From positions 1-40,295 of the forward strand of contig NZ_JADLJL010000041.1 of assembly GCF_015680235.1 (NCBI RefSeq): a stretch of DNA of 40,295 nucleotides, given 5' to 3'. A model generated the notes under the pieces. It was not told where the DNA came from. It searched no databases and was given only the letters and a program-made list of their open reading frames with translations. This stretch comes from Pseudomonas guariconensis (GTDB lineage Bacteria > Pseudomonadota > Gammaproteobacteria > Pseudomonadales > Pseudomonadaceae). Of this stretch, positions 7,132 to 14,426 are shown piece after piece. The position numbers and the translations under genes are program-made. Numbering within the stretch: position 1 is the stretch's first letter; the number at the start of each line of letters is the position of its first letter.

Positions 7132-8353
7132 CGAGAGGCTTCACCACATCGAGCAGGGTGATCGGCAAGGCCTGGCGCCAGGTGTCGAAGCTGCCCAGGG
7201 GCTGGGCATGGGCCACATGGATACGGGTCAGCTCGCCGCCATGGGTGTCGCGGAACGTGGCCAGGGCCAGTTCGCTCTGCAGGGTCACGGCATTGGCCAC
7301 CAGGCGCCCGCCGGGGCGCAATTGTTCCCAGCATGTTGCCAATACGCCGTCGCGGGTGACGCCGCCACCGATGAAGACCGCATCGGGGCGCTCCAGCCCG
7401 GCGAGCGCCTCGGGAGCCTTGCCGCGGACCAGTTGCAGGCCGGGTACGCCAAGGGTGTCGCGGTTATGTTCGATGTAGGCTTGGCGCCCCTCGTCGGCTT
7501 CGATGGCCAGGGCCCGGCAACTGGGGTGGGCGCGCATCCACTCGATGCCGATCGAGCCGCATCCGGCGCCCACGTCCCATAGCAGCTCACCTGGGCGAGG
7601 GGCCAAGCGCGCAAGAGTGATGGCGCGCACGTCGCGCTTGGTCAGCTGGCCGTCATGGCGAAAGGCGTTATCGGGCAGGCCGACGATAGGCGACAGCTGC
7701 ACGGTGGTGGTCGAGGCCTGGCATTCGATGGCCACCAGGTTCAAGTCTGCGGCCCGACCGTGGGGCCAGTCCTCTGCGCTGCCGGACACCTGGCGTGCCT
7801 GGGGGCCGCCCAGGTGTTCGAGGACATGCAGCCGGCTGGGGCCGAAACCGCGCTCGCAGAGCTGGCGGGCAATGGCCGCCGGGCTGTCGCCGTCGTTGCT
7901 CAGCACCAGCAGGCGCAGGCCGCTGTAGAGGTGGGCGTTGAGGGCGGCCAGGGGCCGGGCGACGATCGATATCACCTGCACGTCCTGCAACGCCCAGCCC
8001 AGGCGGGCGGCGGCCAGGGCGCAGGAGGACGGCATTGGCAGCACCTGCAGCTCTTCGGCGGGCAGTTGGCGCGCGAGGCTGGCGCCCACGCCGTAGAACA
8101 TCGGGTCGCCGCTGGCCAGCACGCACACCGGCTCGCCACGCAGTGCCAGGACCGGAGCGAGGGAAAACGGGCTCGGCCAGTTCAGGCGTTCGCCGGCCAC
8201 GCAGCGAGGCAGGAGCGCCAGCTGGCGCGGGCTGCCAAAGATTCGCGGGGCGGCCAGCAGCGCCCGCCGGGCTTGCTTGCCCAGGCCGCTGAAGCCGTCT
8301 TCGCCGATGCCCACTATTGTCAGCCAGGGTGCCATCTGTTGTTGATCCGCCAT
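7124..8353 (-). CDS. cobL: Precorrin-6Y C5,15-methyltransferase (decarboxylating)
   Basis: This 409-residue bifunctional enzyme methylates C5 and C15 and decarboxylates the C12 acetate side chain. The N-terminal CbiE-like half (about 8-200) starts WLTIVGIGEDGFSG. The C-terminal CbiT-like half (about 215-400) carries the SAM motif LLWDVGAGCGSIGIEWMR. Both domains are complete, matching the usual length. It is the first gene of the cobL-cbiD-cobK run and is divergent from cobG, with 158 bp between the two starts. Confidence 0.94.
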   Translation of the reverse strand: MADQQQMAPWLTIVGIGEDGFSGLGKQARRALLAAPRIFGSPRQLALLPRCVAGERLNWPSPFSLAPVLALRGEPVCVLASGDPMFYGVGASLARQLPAEELQVLPMPSSCALAAARLGWALQDVQVISIVARPLAALNAHLYSGLRLLVLSNDGDSPAAIARQLCERGFGPSRLHVLEHLGGPQARQVSGSAEDWPHGRAADLNLVAIECQASTTTVQLSPIVGLPDNAFRHDGQLTKRDVRAITLARLAPRPGELLWDVGAGCGSIGIEWMRAHPSCRALAIEADEGRQAYIEHNRDTLGVPGLQLVRGKAPEALAGLERPDAVFIGGGVTRDGVLATCWEQLRPGGRLVANAVTLQSELALATFRDTHGGELTRIHVAHAQPLGSFDTWRQALPITLLDVVKPLDA

Positions 8354-8373
8354 GTTGGGGCCGCGTTGCAGCC

Positions 8374-8401
8374 CATCGCGGGGTAAGCCCGCGCCTACAG
8401 G
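8374..8401 (-). repeat. REP palindrome, GCGGGCTTaCCCCGC variant
   Basis: A single unit CATCGCGGGGTAAGCCCGCGCCTACAGG lies between the divergent cobL and cobG genes, close to the cobL start. It is a diverged REP: a T replaces the usual C in the centre and the tail reads GCGCCTAC. Confidence 0.75.
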
Positions 8402-8447
8402 AGCTGGGTACGCCGCCCGGAAATTCTGTGCATGTTCGACCGCCGGT

Positions 8448-8478
8448 TTTTCATGCCGTCGGACAAAGCAGGCATAAT
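8448..8478 (+). promoter_or_regulatory. Candidate promoter for cobG-cobH-cobI-cobJ
   Basis: A CATAAT hexamer at 8473-8478 could be the -10 element, with a T-rich TTTTTCATG stretch around the -35 position. The predicted start of transcription would be about 27 nt before the chosen cobG ATG. I looked here for a cobalamin riboswitch and did not see its conserved B12 box. Confidence 0.4.
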
Positions 8479-8511
8479 ACCGCGCCTTCTACACTCAAGC
8501 GCATTTTCAAG

Positions 8512-9837
8512 ATGCCGGACGCCCCCTTGACGCAGCCCCCAGCCGCCCTCGTTTCGCCCCGCCCCTCGGCTTGCCCGGGGTTGTGGCGTATCGTCGACGC
8601 GCGCGACGGCGGGATCTGCCGCATCAAGTTGCCCGGCGGCCTGCTGCAGGCCGGGCAGGCCGAGGCCGTGGCCGACGCCGCCGAACGTTTCGCCACGGGG
8701 GTGATCGAGGCGACCAACCGTGCCAACTTGCAAATCCGCGGTATTGGCAACGACCGCCAGGGCCTGGTGCAGTGCTTGCTCGACGCTGGCCTCGGGCCGC
8801 GTGACGCCGCCTTTGATGATGTGCGCAACCTGATGCTCAGCCCACTGGCGGGCCTTGATCCCGCCATGCTGCTCGATACCCGCCCATTGGCCGGGGAGAT
8901 TCTGCGGATGCTGGAAGCCACGCCCCGCCTGCATGAGCTGTCGGCCAAGTTCGCCATCCAGCTCGACGGTGGCGAAGACCTGGCGATGCTCGAGCATCCC
9001 CATGACCTGTGGCTGGCGGCGATGACGCTCGACCAGCGCACTTGGCTTGCGTTCGGCCTGGCGGGGTGCCCTGGTCAGGCGTTGGGCGCTGTGCCGGTCG
9101 AGCAGGGGCTGGCGCTGGTGCAGGCGGTGCTGGTGCGCTTCCTCGACCTGGCCGGGCCGCAGCAGTCGCGCATGCGTCAGTTGCTTGCCGACTGTTCGGT
9201 CGACGCGTTCATCGACGGCCTGGGCCTGGAGATCCGCCGCGATGCGGCGGTACTTGGATGGAGCCGCGCGCCGGCCCGTGCCTCCTGGCTCGGCCCGTTG
9301 GCCCAGCGACAGGGCATGGCCCTGGGGGTCGCCCCGCCGCTGGGGCGCCTGACAGCGAACCAGTTGCGCGGCATCGCAGGCGTGGCCCGTACAGCAGGTG
9401 ATGGCAGCCTGCGCCTGAGCCCTTGGCAAAGCTTGGTGATACCGAACCTCGACCCGACGCGGCTCGACCAGGCCCAGGCAGAACTGCACGCCTTGGGCCT
9501 GCTCTGGCACGCCGATCACCCCCTTGCCCGGCTCACCGCCTGCACGGGTTCCAGCGGGTGCGCCAAGGCGCTGGCCGACACCAAGGCCGATGCCCAAACG
9601 CTCGCCCCCTTGTTGCGCGCCGGGCGCCCCGGCAGCGTGCACGTGTCCGGGTGCCTGCGTTCCTGCGCTGCGGCCCACGTTGCCCCGGCCACTTTGCTGG
9701 CCCGCTCACCGGGCCGATACGACCTTTATCTGCGCGACAGGTGCCAGCCGGGCTTCGGCAGGCTTCGCGCAACCGACATCACCCCAGAAGAAGCAGGCGC
9801 CATGCTCGACCTGCCGACGGAGCACCTTGATGATTGA
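8512..9837 (+). CDS. cobG: Precorrin-3B synthase (CobG monooxygenase)
   Basis: This 441-residue enzyme belongs to the nitrite/sulfite reductase ferredoxin-like family. It uses O2 to convert precorrin-3A to precorrin-3B, marking the aerobic pathway. Two half-domains are seen (GLWRIVDARDGGICRIKLPG near residue 25 and a repeat near 260). The [4Fe-4S] cysteine pattern CTGSSGC followed by SGCLRSC lies in the C-terminal part. I chose the ATG at 8512 because homologues begin close to this point; an upstream in-frame ATG at 8317 would read through the cobL promoter region. No strong Shine-Dalgarno is visible. It overlaps cobH by 8 bp. Confidence 0.93.
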   Translation: MPDAPLTQPPAALVSPRPSACPGLWRIVDARDGGICRIKLPGGLLQAGQAEAVADAAERFATGVIEATNRANLQIRGIGNDRQGLVQCLLDAGLGPRDAAFDDVRNLMLSPLAGLDPAMLLDTRPLAGEILRMLEATPRLHELSAKFAIQLDGGEDLAMLEHPHDLWLAAMTLDQRTWLAFGLAGCPGQALGAVPVEQGLALVQAVLVRFLDLAGPQQSRMRQLLADCSVDAFIDGLGLEIRRDAAVLGWSRAPARASWLGPLAQRQGMALGVAPPLGRLTANQLRGIAGVARTAGDGSLRLSPWQSLVIPNLDPTRLDQAQAELHALGLLWHADHPLARLTACTGSSGCAKALADTKADAQTLAPLLRAGRPGSVHVSGCLRSCAAAHVAPATLLARSPGRYDLYLRDRCQPGFGRLRATDITPEEAGAMLDLPTEHLDD

Positions 9838-10456
9838 CTACATCCGCGATGGTCAGGAGATCTATCGCAATTCCTTCCGGATCATCCGCGAGGAAGCCCG
9901 GCTCGAGCGGATACCCGCCGACCTGGAAAAGCTCGCCGTGCGGGTGATCCATGCCTGCGGCATGGTCGATGCCATCGACGGCCTGCAGTTTTCCGAAGGT
10001 GCCGGCCGCGCTGGTCGCGAGGCCCTGGCCAAGGGCGCGCCGATCCTCTGTGACGCACACATGGTTGCCGAGGGCGTCACCCGCGCCCGCCTGCCGGCGA
10101 ACAACGAGGTGATCTGCACCCTTCGCGACCCTAGCGTGCCTGGCCTGGCCCAAGCGCAGGGCAACACCCGTTCGGCCGTGGCCCTGGAGCTGTGGCGCCC
10201 GCACCTGGAAGGCAGCGTGGTGGTGATCGGCAATGCCCCGACGGCATTGTTCTACCTGCTGGAGATGCTCGACGCCGGCGCGCCCAAGCCCGCGCTGATC
10301 CTCGGCTTCCCGGTGGGCTTCGTCGGCGCTGCGGAATCCAAGGCGATGCTCGCTGCCGACAGCCGTGGCGTGCCGTTCGTGATTATGCAAGGTCGCCTGG
10401 GCGGTAGCGCGATGGCCGCCGCCGCGGTCAACGCCCTGGCCACGGAGGTGGAGTGA
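9830..10456 (+). CDS. cobH: Precorrin-8X methylmutase
   Basis: This 208-residue enzyme moves the C11 methyl group to C12 to form hydrogenobyrinate. The active-site histidine is H41 in VRVIHACGMVD. The NAPTALFYLLEML and GFPVGFVGAAESK segments are family hallmarks. The ATG at 9830 lies inside the end of cobG (8-bp overlap), indicating coupled translation. The ORF extends upstream in frame but that part is a shadow of cobG. Confidence 0.95.
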   Translation: MIDYIRDGQEIYRNSFRIIREEARLERIPADLEKLAVRVIHACGMVDAIDGLQFSEGAGRAGREALAKGAPILCDAHMVAEGVTRARLPANNEVICTLRDPSVPGLAQAQGNTRSAVALELWRPHLEGSVVVIGNAPTALFYLLEMLDAGAPKPALILGFPVGFVGAAESKAMLAADSRGVPFVIMQGRLGGSAMAAAAVNALATEVE

Positions 10457-11187
10457 TGCAGCCGCGTGGACGTCTGTTCGGCCTGGGCGTAGGCCCTGGC
10501 GACCCGGAACTGATCACCGTCAAGGCCCTGCGCTTGCTGCGCGAAGCCCCCGTGGTGGCCTATTTCGTGGCCAAGGGCAAGCGGGGCAATGCCTTCGGCA
10601 TCATCGAGGCGCACCTGCAGGCGGCACAGACCCTGTTGCCGCTGGTGTATCCGGTGACCACCGAGGTGCTGCCGGCACCGCTGTCCTATGAGCAGGTGAT
10701 CAGCGACTTCTACGACGAGGCCGCCCAGCAGGTGGCCGCGCACCTGGATGCGGGGCGTGACGTGGCGGTGATCTGCGAAGGCGACCCGTTCTTCTACGGC
10801 TCCTACATGTACCTGCACGATCGTCTGGCCCAGCGCTATGAGGCCGACGTGGTCCCTGGCGTGTGCTCGATGCTCGGAGGCGCCTCGGTGCTGGGCGCAC
10901 CGCTGGTGTATCGCAACCAGAGCCTGTCGGTGCTCTCCGGGGTGTTGCCCCACGAAGAACTCAAGCGGCGCCTGGCCGATGCCGATGCCGCGGTGATCAT
11001 GAAGCTTGGGCGCAACTTCCCCAAGGTGCGCCAGGTGCTGGGCGAGCTGGGCCTGGAGGGGCGCGCGCTGTACGTCGAGCGCGCGACCATGGCCAACCAG
11101 AAGATCGTCCCTCTGGACGAGGTGGACCCGCAGTCCTCGCCGTACTTCTCGCTGATTGTCGTGCCGGGTGAAAAATGGCAGGGCTGA
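10456..11187 (+). CDS. cobI: Precorrin-2 C20-methyltransferase
   Basis: This 243-residue SAM-dependent methyltransferase carries the GLGVGPGDPELITVKA signature of the uroporphyrin/precorrin methylase family near its N-terminus and VAVICEGDPFFYGSYMY in the middle. It methylates C20 of precorrin-2. The ATG at 10456 overlaps the cobH stop as TGATG; a GTG one codon earlier is the only close alternative. Confidence 0.94.
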   Translation: MQPRGRLFGLGVGPGDPELITVKALRLLREAPVVAYFVAKGKRGNAFGIIEAHLQAAQTLLPLVYPVTTEVLPAPLSYEQVISDFYDEAAQQVAAHLDAGRDVAVICEGDPFFYGSYMYLHDRLAQRYEADVVPGVCSMLGGASVLGAPLVYRNQSLSVLSGVLPHEELKRRLADADAAVIMKLGRNFPKVRQVLGELGLEGRALYVERATMANQKIVPLDEVDPQSSPYFSLIVVPGEKWQG

Positions 11188-11189
11188 AC

Positions 11190-12881
11190 ATGGAGAAGGC
11201 CCCGGCGATCGTCATCCTTGGCCCGGGCAGCCTGGTTACCGCGCAGCGGATCCAACGGCGTTATCCACACGCGATCATCCATGGCCTGCAGGGGCGGGTC
11301 GAAGCAGTGGATGCATGCTACGACAACTTCGGCGAGACCCTGCGCCAGCTCTACCGGCAGGGCTCACCGATCATCGCCTTGTGCGCTGCCGGCATCGTGA
11401 TTCGCAGCCTGGCCGGTGTGCTTGCGGAAAAGGGCGTCGAACCACCGGTACTGGCCGTGGCCGAGGACGGCAGCGCCGTGGTGCCACTGCTGGGCGGCCT
11501 GGGTGGAGTCAATGTCATGGCCCGGGAGATTGGCCAGGCGCTGGACGTGGCACCGGCCATCACCACCAGTGGCGAGCTGCGTTTCGGCACCTGCCTGCTC
11601 AACCCGCCGCCGGGCTACCTGCTCGCGGACCTGGAGCAGGGCAAGCGCTTCGTCTCCGACCTGCTGGCCGGCGAGTCGGTGCGGGTGCACGGGGATGCGC
11701 CGTGGCTCGCACAGGCGCAACTGCCAGAAGATCAAGCCGCCCAGCGCTCCATCCACGTGGGGTGCGAGGCGCGACCGGCCAGCCGTGACGAGCTGCTCAT
11801 CCATGCCCGCTGCGTGGTCGTGGCGGTCGAGGGCGCAGGCGCGGGTGTCGTCGAACGGGTACGTTGGGGGCTTCAGAAGGCCGGTATCGCCGAGCAATCG
11901 CTGGCCTGCCTGCTGGCCGACGAGCAGGCCATGGCCGATCAGGCCTTGCAGGAAGCCGCGCAAACGCTGGGGATCGAACTGCGTTTCGCCGCCATGGGCT
12001 CGGGCCTCGCCGAGATGGCCGCCGCAGCCGTCCCCGGGGCCCGGTTGATCGAGCAGGATGGAGTCGTCCTCGCGGTGGCCGCGGCGCCAGTGGATGCCCA
12101 GCAGGTGGGCAGGCGTCGAGGGCGCCTGGCCGTGATCGGCCTTGGCCCCGGAGCGGCCGAGCTGATGGTCCCGGCGGTCAAGGCCGAGCTGGCCCGGGCC
12201 CAGGACGTGCTCGGCTACGAGACCTACGTGCGCATGGCCGGCCCGTTCCGTGAGGACCAGGTGTTGCATTGCACCGACAACCGCGAGGAGATGCAGCGCG
12301 CTCGCCACGCCTTCGAGCTGGCTGCCCTGGGGCGTTCGGTGGTGGTCGTGTCGTCCGGTGACCCAGGCGTGTTCGCCATGGCGGCGGCGGTGCTCGAAGC
12401 CTTGCACGAGTCCAGTGATCCTGCTTGGCACCAAGTGGACCTGGAGATCCTGCCAGGCGTCTCGGCCTCCCTGGCCACCGCCGCGCAAGCAGGGGCACCA
12501 TTGGGCCATGACTTCTGCGTGATGTCCCTGTCGGACAACCTCAAGCCCTGGTCGATCATCGAGCGGCGTCTGGATCTGGCCGCGCAAGCCGACCTGGTGC
12601 TGGCGTTCTACAACCCGATCTCCCGTGCCAGGCCCTGGCAGTTAGGGCGTGCGTTGGACATCGTGCGTCAGCATCGTGATGGACAAACGCCTGTAGTCCT
12701 TGGCCGAGATATCGGTAGGCCAGGGCAGACACTCAGGGTCGTCACCTTGGCCGAGCTGGTGCCGGAAATGGTCGACATGCGCACCATGGTGTTGGTGGGA
12801 TCCTCGACGACCTGCCGGTTCGAGCGCTCTGGCGGTGGCGAATGGGTATACACGCCACGTTGGTATGGCACCCGGCCCTGA
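11190..12881 (+). CDS. cobJ: CbiG-like/CobJ fusion: precorrin-3B C17-methyltransferase
   Basis: This 563-residue fusion has an N-terminal CbiG-like half followed by a full CobJ methyltransferase. The N-terminal domain (about 5-200) contains IHGLQGRVEAVDACY and PIIALCAAGIVIRSL, matching CbiG_N. The next 100 residues look like a degenerate CbiG_C/CobE domain. The methylase begins at about residue 308 with RLAVIGLGPGAAELMV and contains LPGVSASLATAAQAGAPLG and FYNPISRAR. CobJ contracts the ring and methylates C17. I chose the ATG at 11190, which starts MEKAPAIVILG like its relatives; an in-frame ATG at 11175 would overlap cobI by 13 bp. It is the last cob gene of this run. Confidence 0.93.
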   Translation: MEKAPAIVILGPGSLVTAQRIQRRYPHAIIHGLQGRVEAVDACYDNFGETLRQLYRQGSPIIALCAAGIVIRSLAGVLAEKGVEPPVLAVAEDGSAVVPLLGGLGGVNVMAREIGQALDVAPAITTSGELRFGTCLLNPPPGYLLADLEQGKRFVSDLLAGESVRVHGDAPWLAQAQLPEDQAAQRSIHVGCEARPASRDELLIHARCVVVAVEGAGAGVVERVRWGLQKAGIAEQSLACLLADEQAMADQALQEAAQTLGIELRFAAMGSGLAEMAAAAVPGARLIEQDGVVLAVAAAPVDAQQVGRRRGRLAVIGLGPGAAELMVPAVKAELARAQDVLGYETYVRMAGPFREDQVLHCTDNREEMQRARHAFELAALGRSVVVVSSGDPGVFAMAAAVLEALHESSDPAWHQVDLEILPGVSASLATAAQAGAPLGHDFCVMSLSDNLKPWSIIERRLDLAAQADLVLAFYNPISRARPWQLGRALDIVRQHRDGQTPVVLGRDIGRPGQTLRVVTLAELVPEMVDMRTMVLVGSSTTCRFERSGGGEWVYTPRWYGTRP

Positions 12882-12944
12882 CGGTTGAAAGCGTACCGGG
12901 CTGGGAAGCCTTTCGTGGCAGGCATGGCCTGTCGCGCTCGGTAG

Positions 12945-12979
12945 GTTGAGGGCTGGAGTCACCCGGCTCCAGCTTCAAC
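12945..12979 (+). promoter_or_regulatory. RNA hairpin just before the unknown trio
   Basis: Arms GCTGGAG (12952-12958) and CTCCAGC (12967-12973) form a 7-bp stem with an 8-nt loop. Two G-U pairs, one bulged A and four more pairs (GTTG with CAAC) extend it outward. It ends 4 nt before the GAGGAAAC ribosome-binding region of the first trio gene. It could terminate cobJ transcription (no T tract follows) or control translation of the trio. Confidence 0.55.
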
Positions 12980-12992
12980 TACCCGAGGAAAC

Positions 12993-13688
12993 ATGGCCAT
13001 GAGCGAAAAAATCGAGGATCAGCGCGTCGAAGTGCTGGCAGACAAGAACCTGTTCGTCTTCCCTGACCACATGAGCAAGGCGAACTGTGACGCTGCCAAG
13101 GAATGTCATGTCTTCGCCACCCAGGCGGCCACCGCGCAGTTTCATCCGACGAACCAGGCGGACCAGTGGTTCGGCTTCTACATCGATGTCATGCAGCAAA
13201 CGGGCTGGGTGCCGGTTCGCTATGAAATGAACCGCACCGTCAGCAGCAATGTGCAGTTGCAGGTCAGCAATTTACTGGGTAAAGGGTTGCAGGTAGCGAT
13301 CGGCTTTCTGTCCGGTGGCATCGTCGGTGCGGCCAAGGAAGTCGGCACGGCGGCCATCGACGCGCTTGCCAATAGCCCCGAAGCCATCGAGCTGCTCCAG
13401 CGCGACGCCCTCGAGAAGGATCGCAGCGGCCTGAGCCTGGCACAGTGCAACCAATCGGCCAACGGTGAGGTGGTCATGCTGCTGACCGCTGTCCATACCG
13501 ATGCCGAGCCGGACGTGAACAGCAACTACCTGTTGTTCAACTGGAACAGCAGGGGCAGCACCACCTATACCGGTGTCGCTGCCTTGACCTTCCATCGTGG
13601 CCTCTACGAGCAGAACCGCGATGTCTTGATCGACCGCGTGAGCAAGAATGCTCGCTCCACCTTGCTGAGCCTGAAACTCAAGCGTTGA
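12993..13688 (+). CDS. Unknown protein, first member of a paralogous trio
   Basis: This 231-residue protein is not one I recognise. It has no obvious signal peptide. The N-terminal quarter is polar. Residues 58-72 read QWFGFYIDVMQQTGW, giving W-x3-Y-x7-G-W (W59, Y63, G71, W72), a motif shared with the two genes that follow. A glycine-rich hydrophobic stretch lies at about 94-125 (LLGKGLQVAIGFLSGGIVGA), long enough to be amphipathic or membrane-active. The C-terminal end (about 194-229) looks like beta-strands plus a helix, ending TLLSLKLKR. A GAGG ribosome-binding site precedes the ATG at 12993; ATG at 12999 is an alternative. G+C content looks lower than in the adjoining cob genes. No function is proposed. 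Confidence 0.75.
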   Translation: MAMSEKIEDQRVEVLADKNLFVFPDHMSKANCDAAKECHVFATQAATAQFHPTNQADQWFGFYIDVMQQTGWVPVRYEMNRTVSSNVQLQVSNLLGKGLQVAIGFLSGGIVGAAKEVGTAAIDALANSPEAIELLQRDALEKDRSGLSLAQCNQSANGEVVMLLTAVHTDAEPDVNSNYLLFNWNSRGSTTYTGVAALTFHRGLYEQNRDVLIDRVSKNARSTLLSLKLKR

Positions 13689-13694
13689 GCCCAT

Positions 13695-13722
13695 GCGCAT
13701 CGGGAGATCGTTCCCGATGCGC
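13695..13722 (+). promoter_or_regulatory. Perfect 11-bp intercistronic hairpin
   Basis: Arms GCGCATCGGGA (13695-13705) and TCCCGATGCGC (13712-13722) are perfect complements around a 6-nt loop. The hairpin starts 6 bp after the stop of the first trio gene and ends a few bases before the ribosome-binding site of the second. Only a short CTTT follows, so it may act as a partial terminator or as a block to RNA decay that sets the ratio of the two proteins. Confidence 0.75.
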
Positions 13723-13739
13723 CTTTGGAGGGATGAATC

Positions 13740-14426
13740 ATGCCCCATGATTACACCTTGTGGCTCAACGGCAACAGCCTGGTACTGATGTCCAGTGCGT
13801 TGAGCTCGCGACAGGTCGATACCTTGCTCGACCTGCAATTGGCCGCCTACCTTCAGGCGAGCGCGGAATATGCCATGTTCGATGACTACACACGGTGGCG
13901 GTCGGAATACCGAAACACCCAGCTGGACCTGGGTTGCCCGTTCACCGAACTGGCGTCGCCCGACAAGCCCGCCGTGTCGATCGAACCTTTCAAGGCCTTG
14001 TGCGGCGATGTATTGAACAGGCTTGCACCTGCATACCGAGCGGGCGCCGCCCGTTGCCTGCAGGCTGTCGACCTGCCTGAGGCGCACCCAGCCTTGCAGG
14101 TCTTATGGACCGAATGCGTCCTCCCCCCCGAGCGGGACCTTTGCGCCACCTTGGTGACCGAGCTGCGAGTGGTGTTGCCTGACGCGTCGATCGTAAGCGG
14201 GGAGATGCGCTTCAAAAGCCGTGAGGGCATCGAACGACGTTGGCCCTGGCAGCGGTTCGATGTATTGGCGCTGGAGCAGTTGACCCTGCATGCCACCCGG
14301 TACCTGGTTTCCGAACGTGCGTTGGCGGATATCCGTGATGGGCTTCGGGAAAAATATGCGCATGTGCGAGCCAAGTACGTGTGCCAGGTCGCCTTGCCAG
14401 CGTCGGGAGGACGACACCATGAATGA
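13740..14426 (+). CDS. Unknown protein, second member of a paralogous trio
   Basis: This 228-residue protein is not recognised. It is the most diverged of the trio but keeps W53-x3-Y57-x7-G65-C66 (within RWRSEYRNTQLDLGC), at almost the same position as in its neighbours, with cysteine replacing the last tryptophan. It has five cysteines or more (for example GCPF, ALCGD, RCLQ, ECVL, DLCAT), unlike the other two. A central predicted helix (about 80-107) is followed by strand-rich sequence (TELRVVLP, SGEMRFKS, ALEQLTLHA) and a C-terminal helix. A strong GGAGGGATG-like ribosome-binding site lies ahead of the ATG. Its end overlaps the next gene by 8 bp. Confidence 0.72.
   Translation: MPHDYTLWLNGNSLVLMSSALSSRQVDTLLDLQLAAYLQASAEYAMFDDYTRWRSEYRNTQLDLGCPFTELASPDKPAVSIEPFKALCGDVLNRLAPAYRAGAARCLQAVDLPEAHPALQVLWTECVLPPERDLCATLVTELRVVLPDASIVSGEMRFKSREGIERRWPWQRFDVLALEQLTLHATRYLVSERALADIRDGLREKYAHVRAKYVCQVALPASGGRHHE

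Noticed and set aside
8354..8511. Possible cobalamin riboswitch between cobL and cobG
   Set aside because: The conserved B12-box sequence and its helices are not seen; the gap holds a REP unit and a simple promoter-like motif instead.
12885..12945. Promoter or sigma-54 site ahead of the unknown trio
   Set aside because: TTGAAA at 12885 has no -10 box at 16-18 bp, and TGGCAGGCATGGCC lacks the correct GC at the -12 position.
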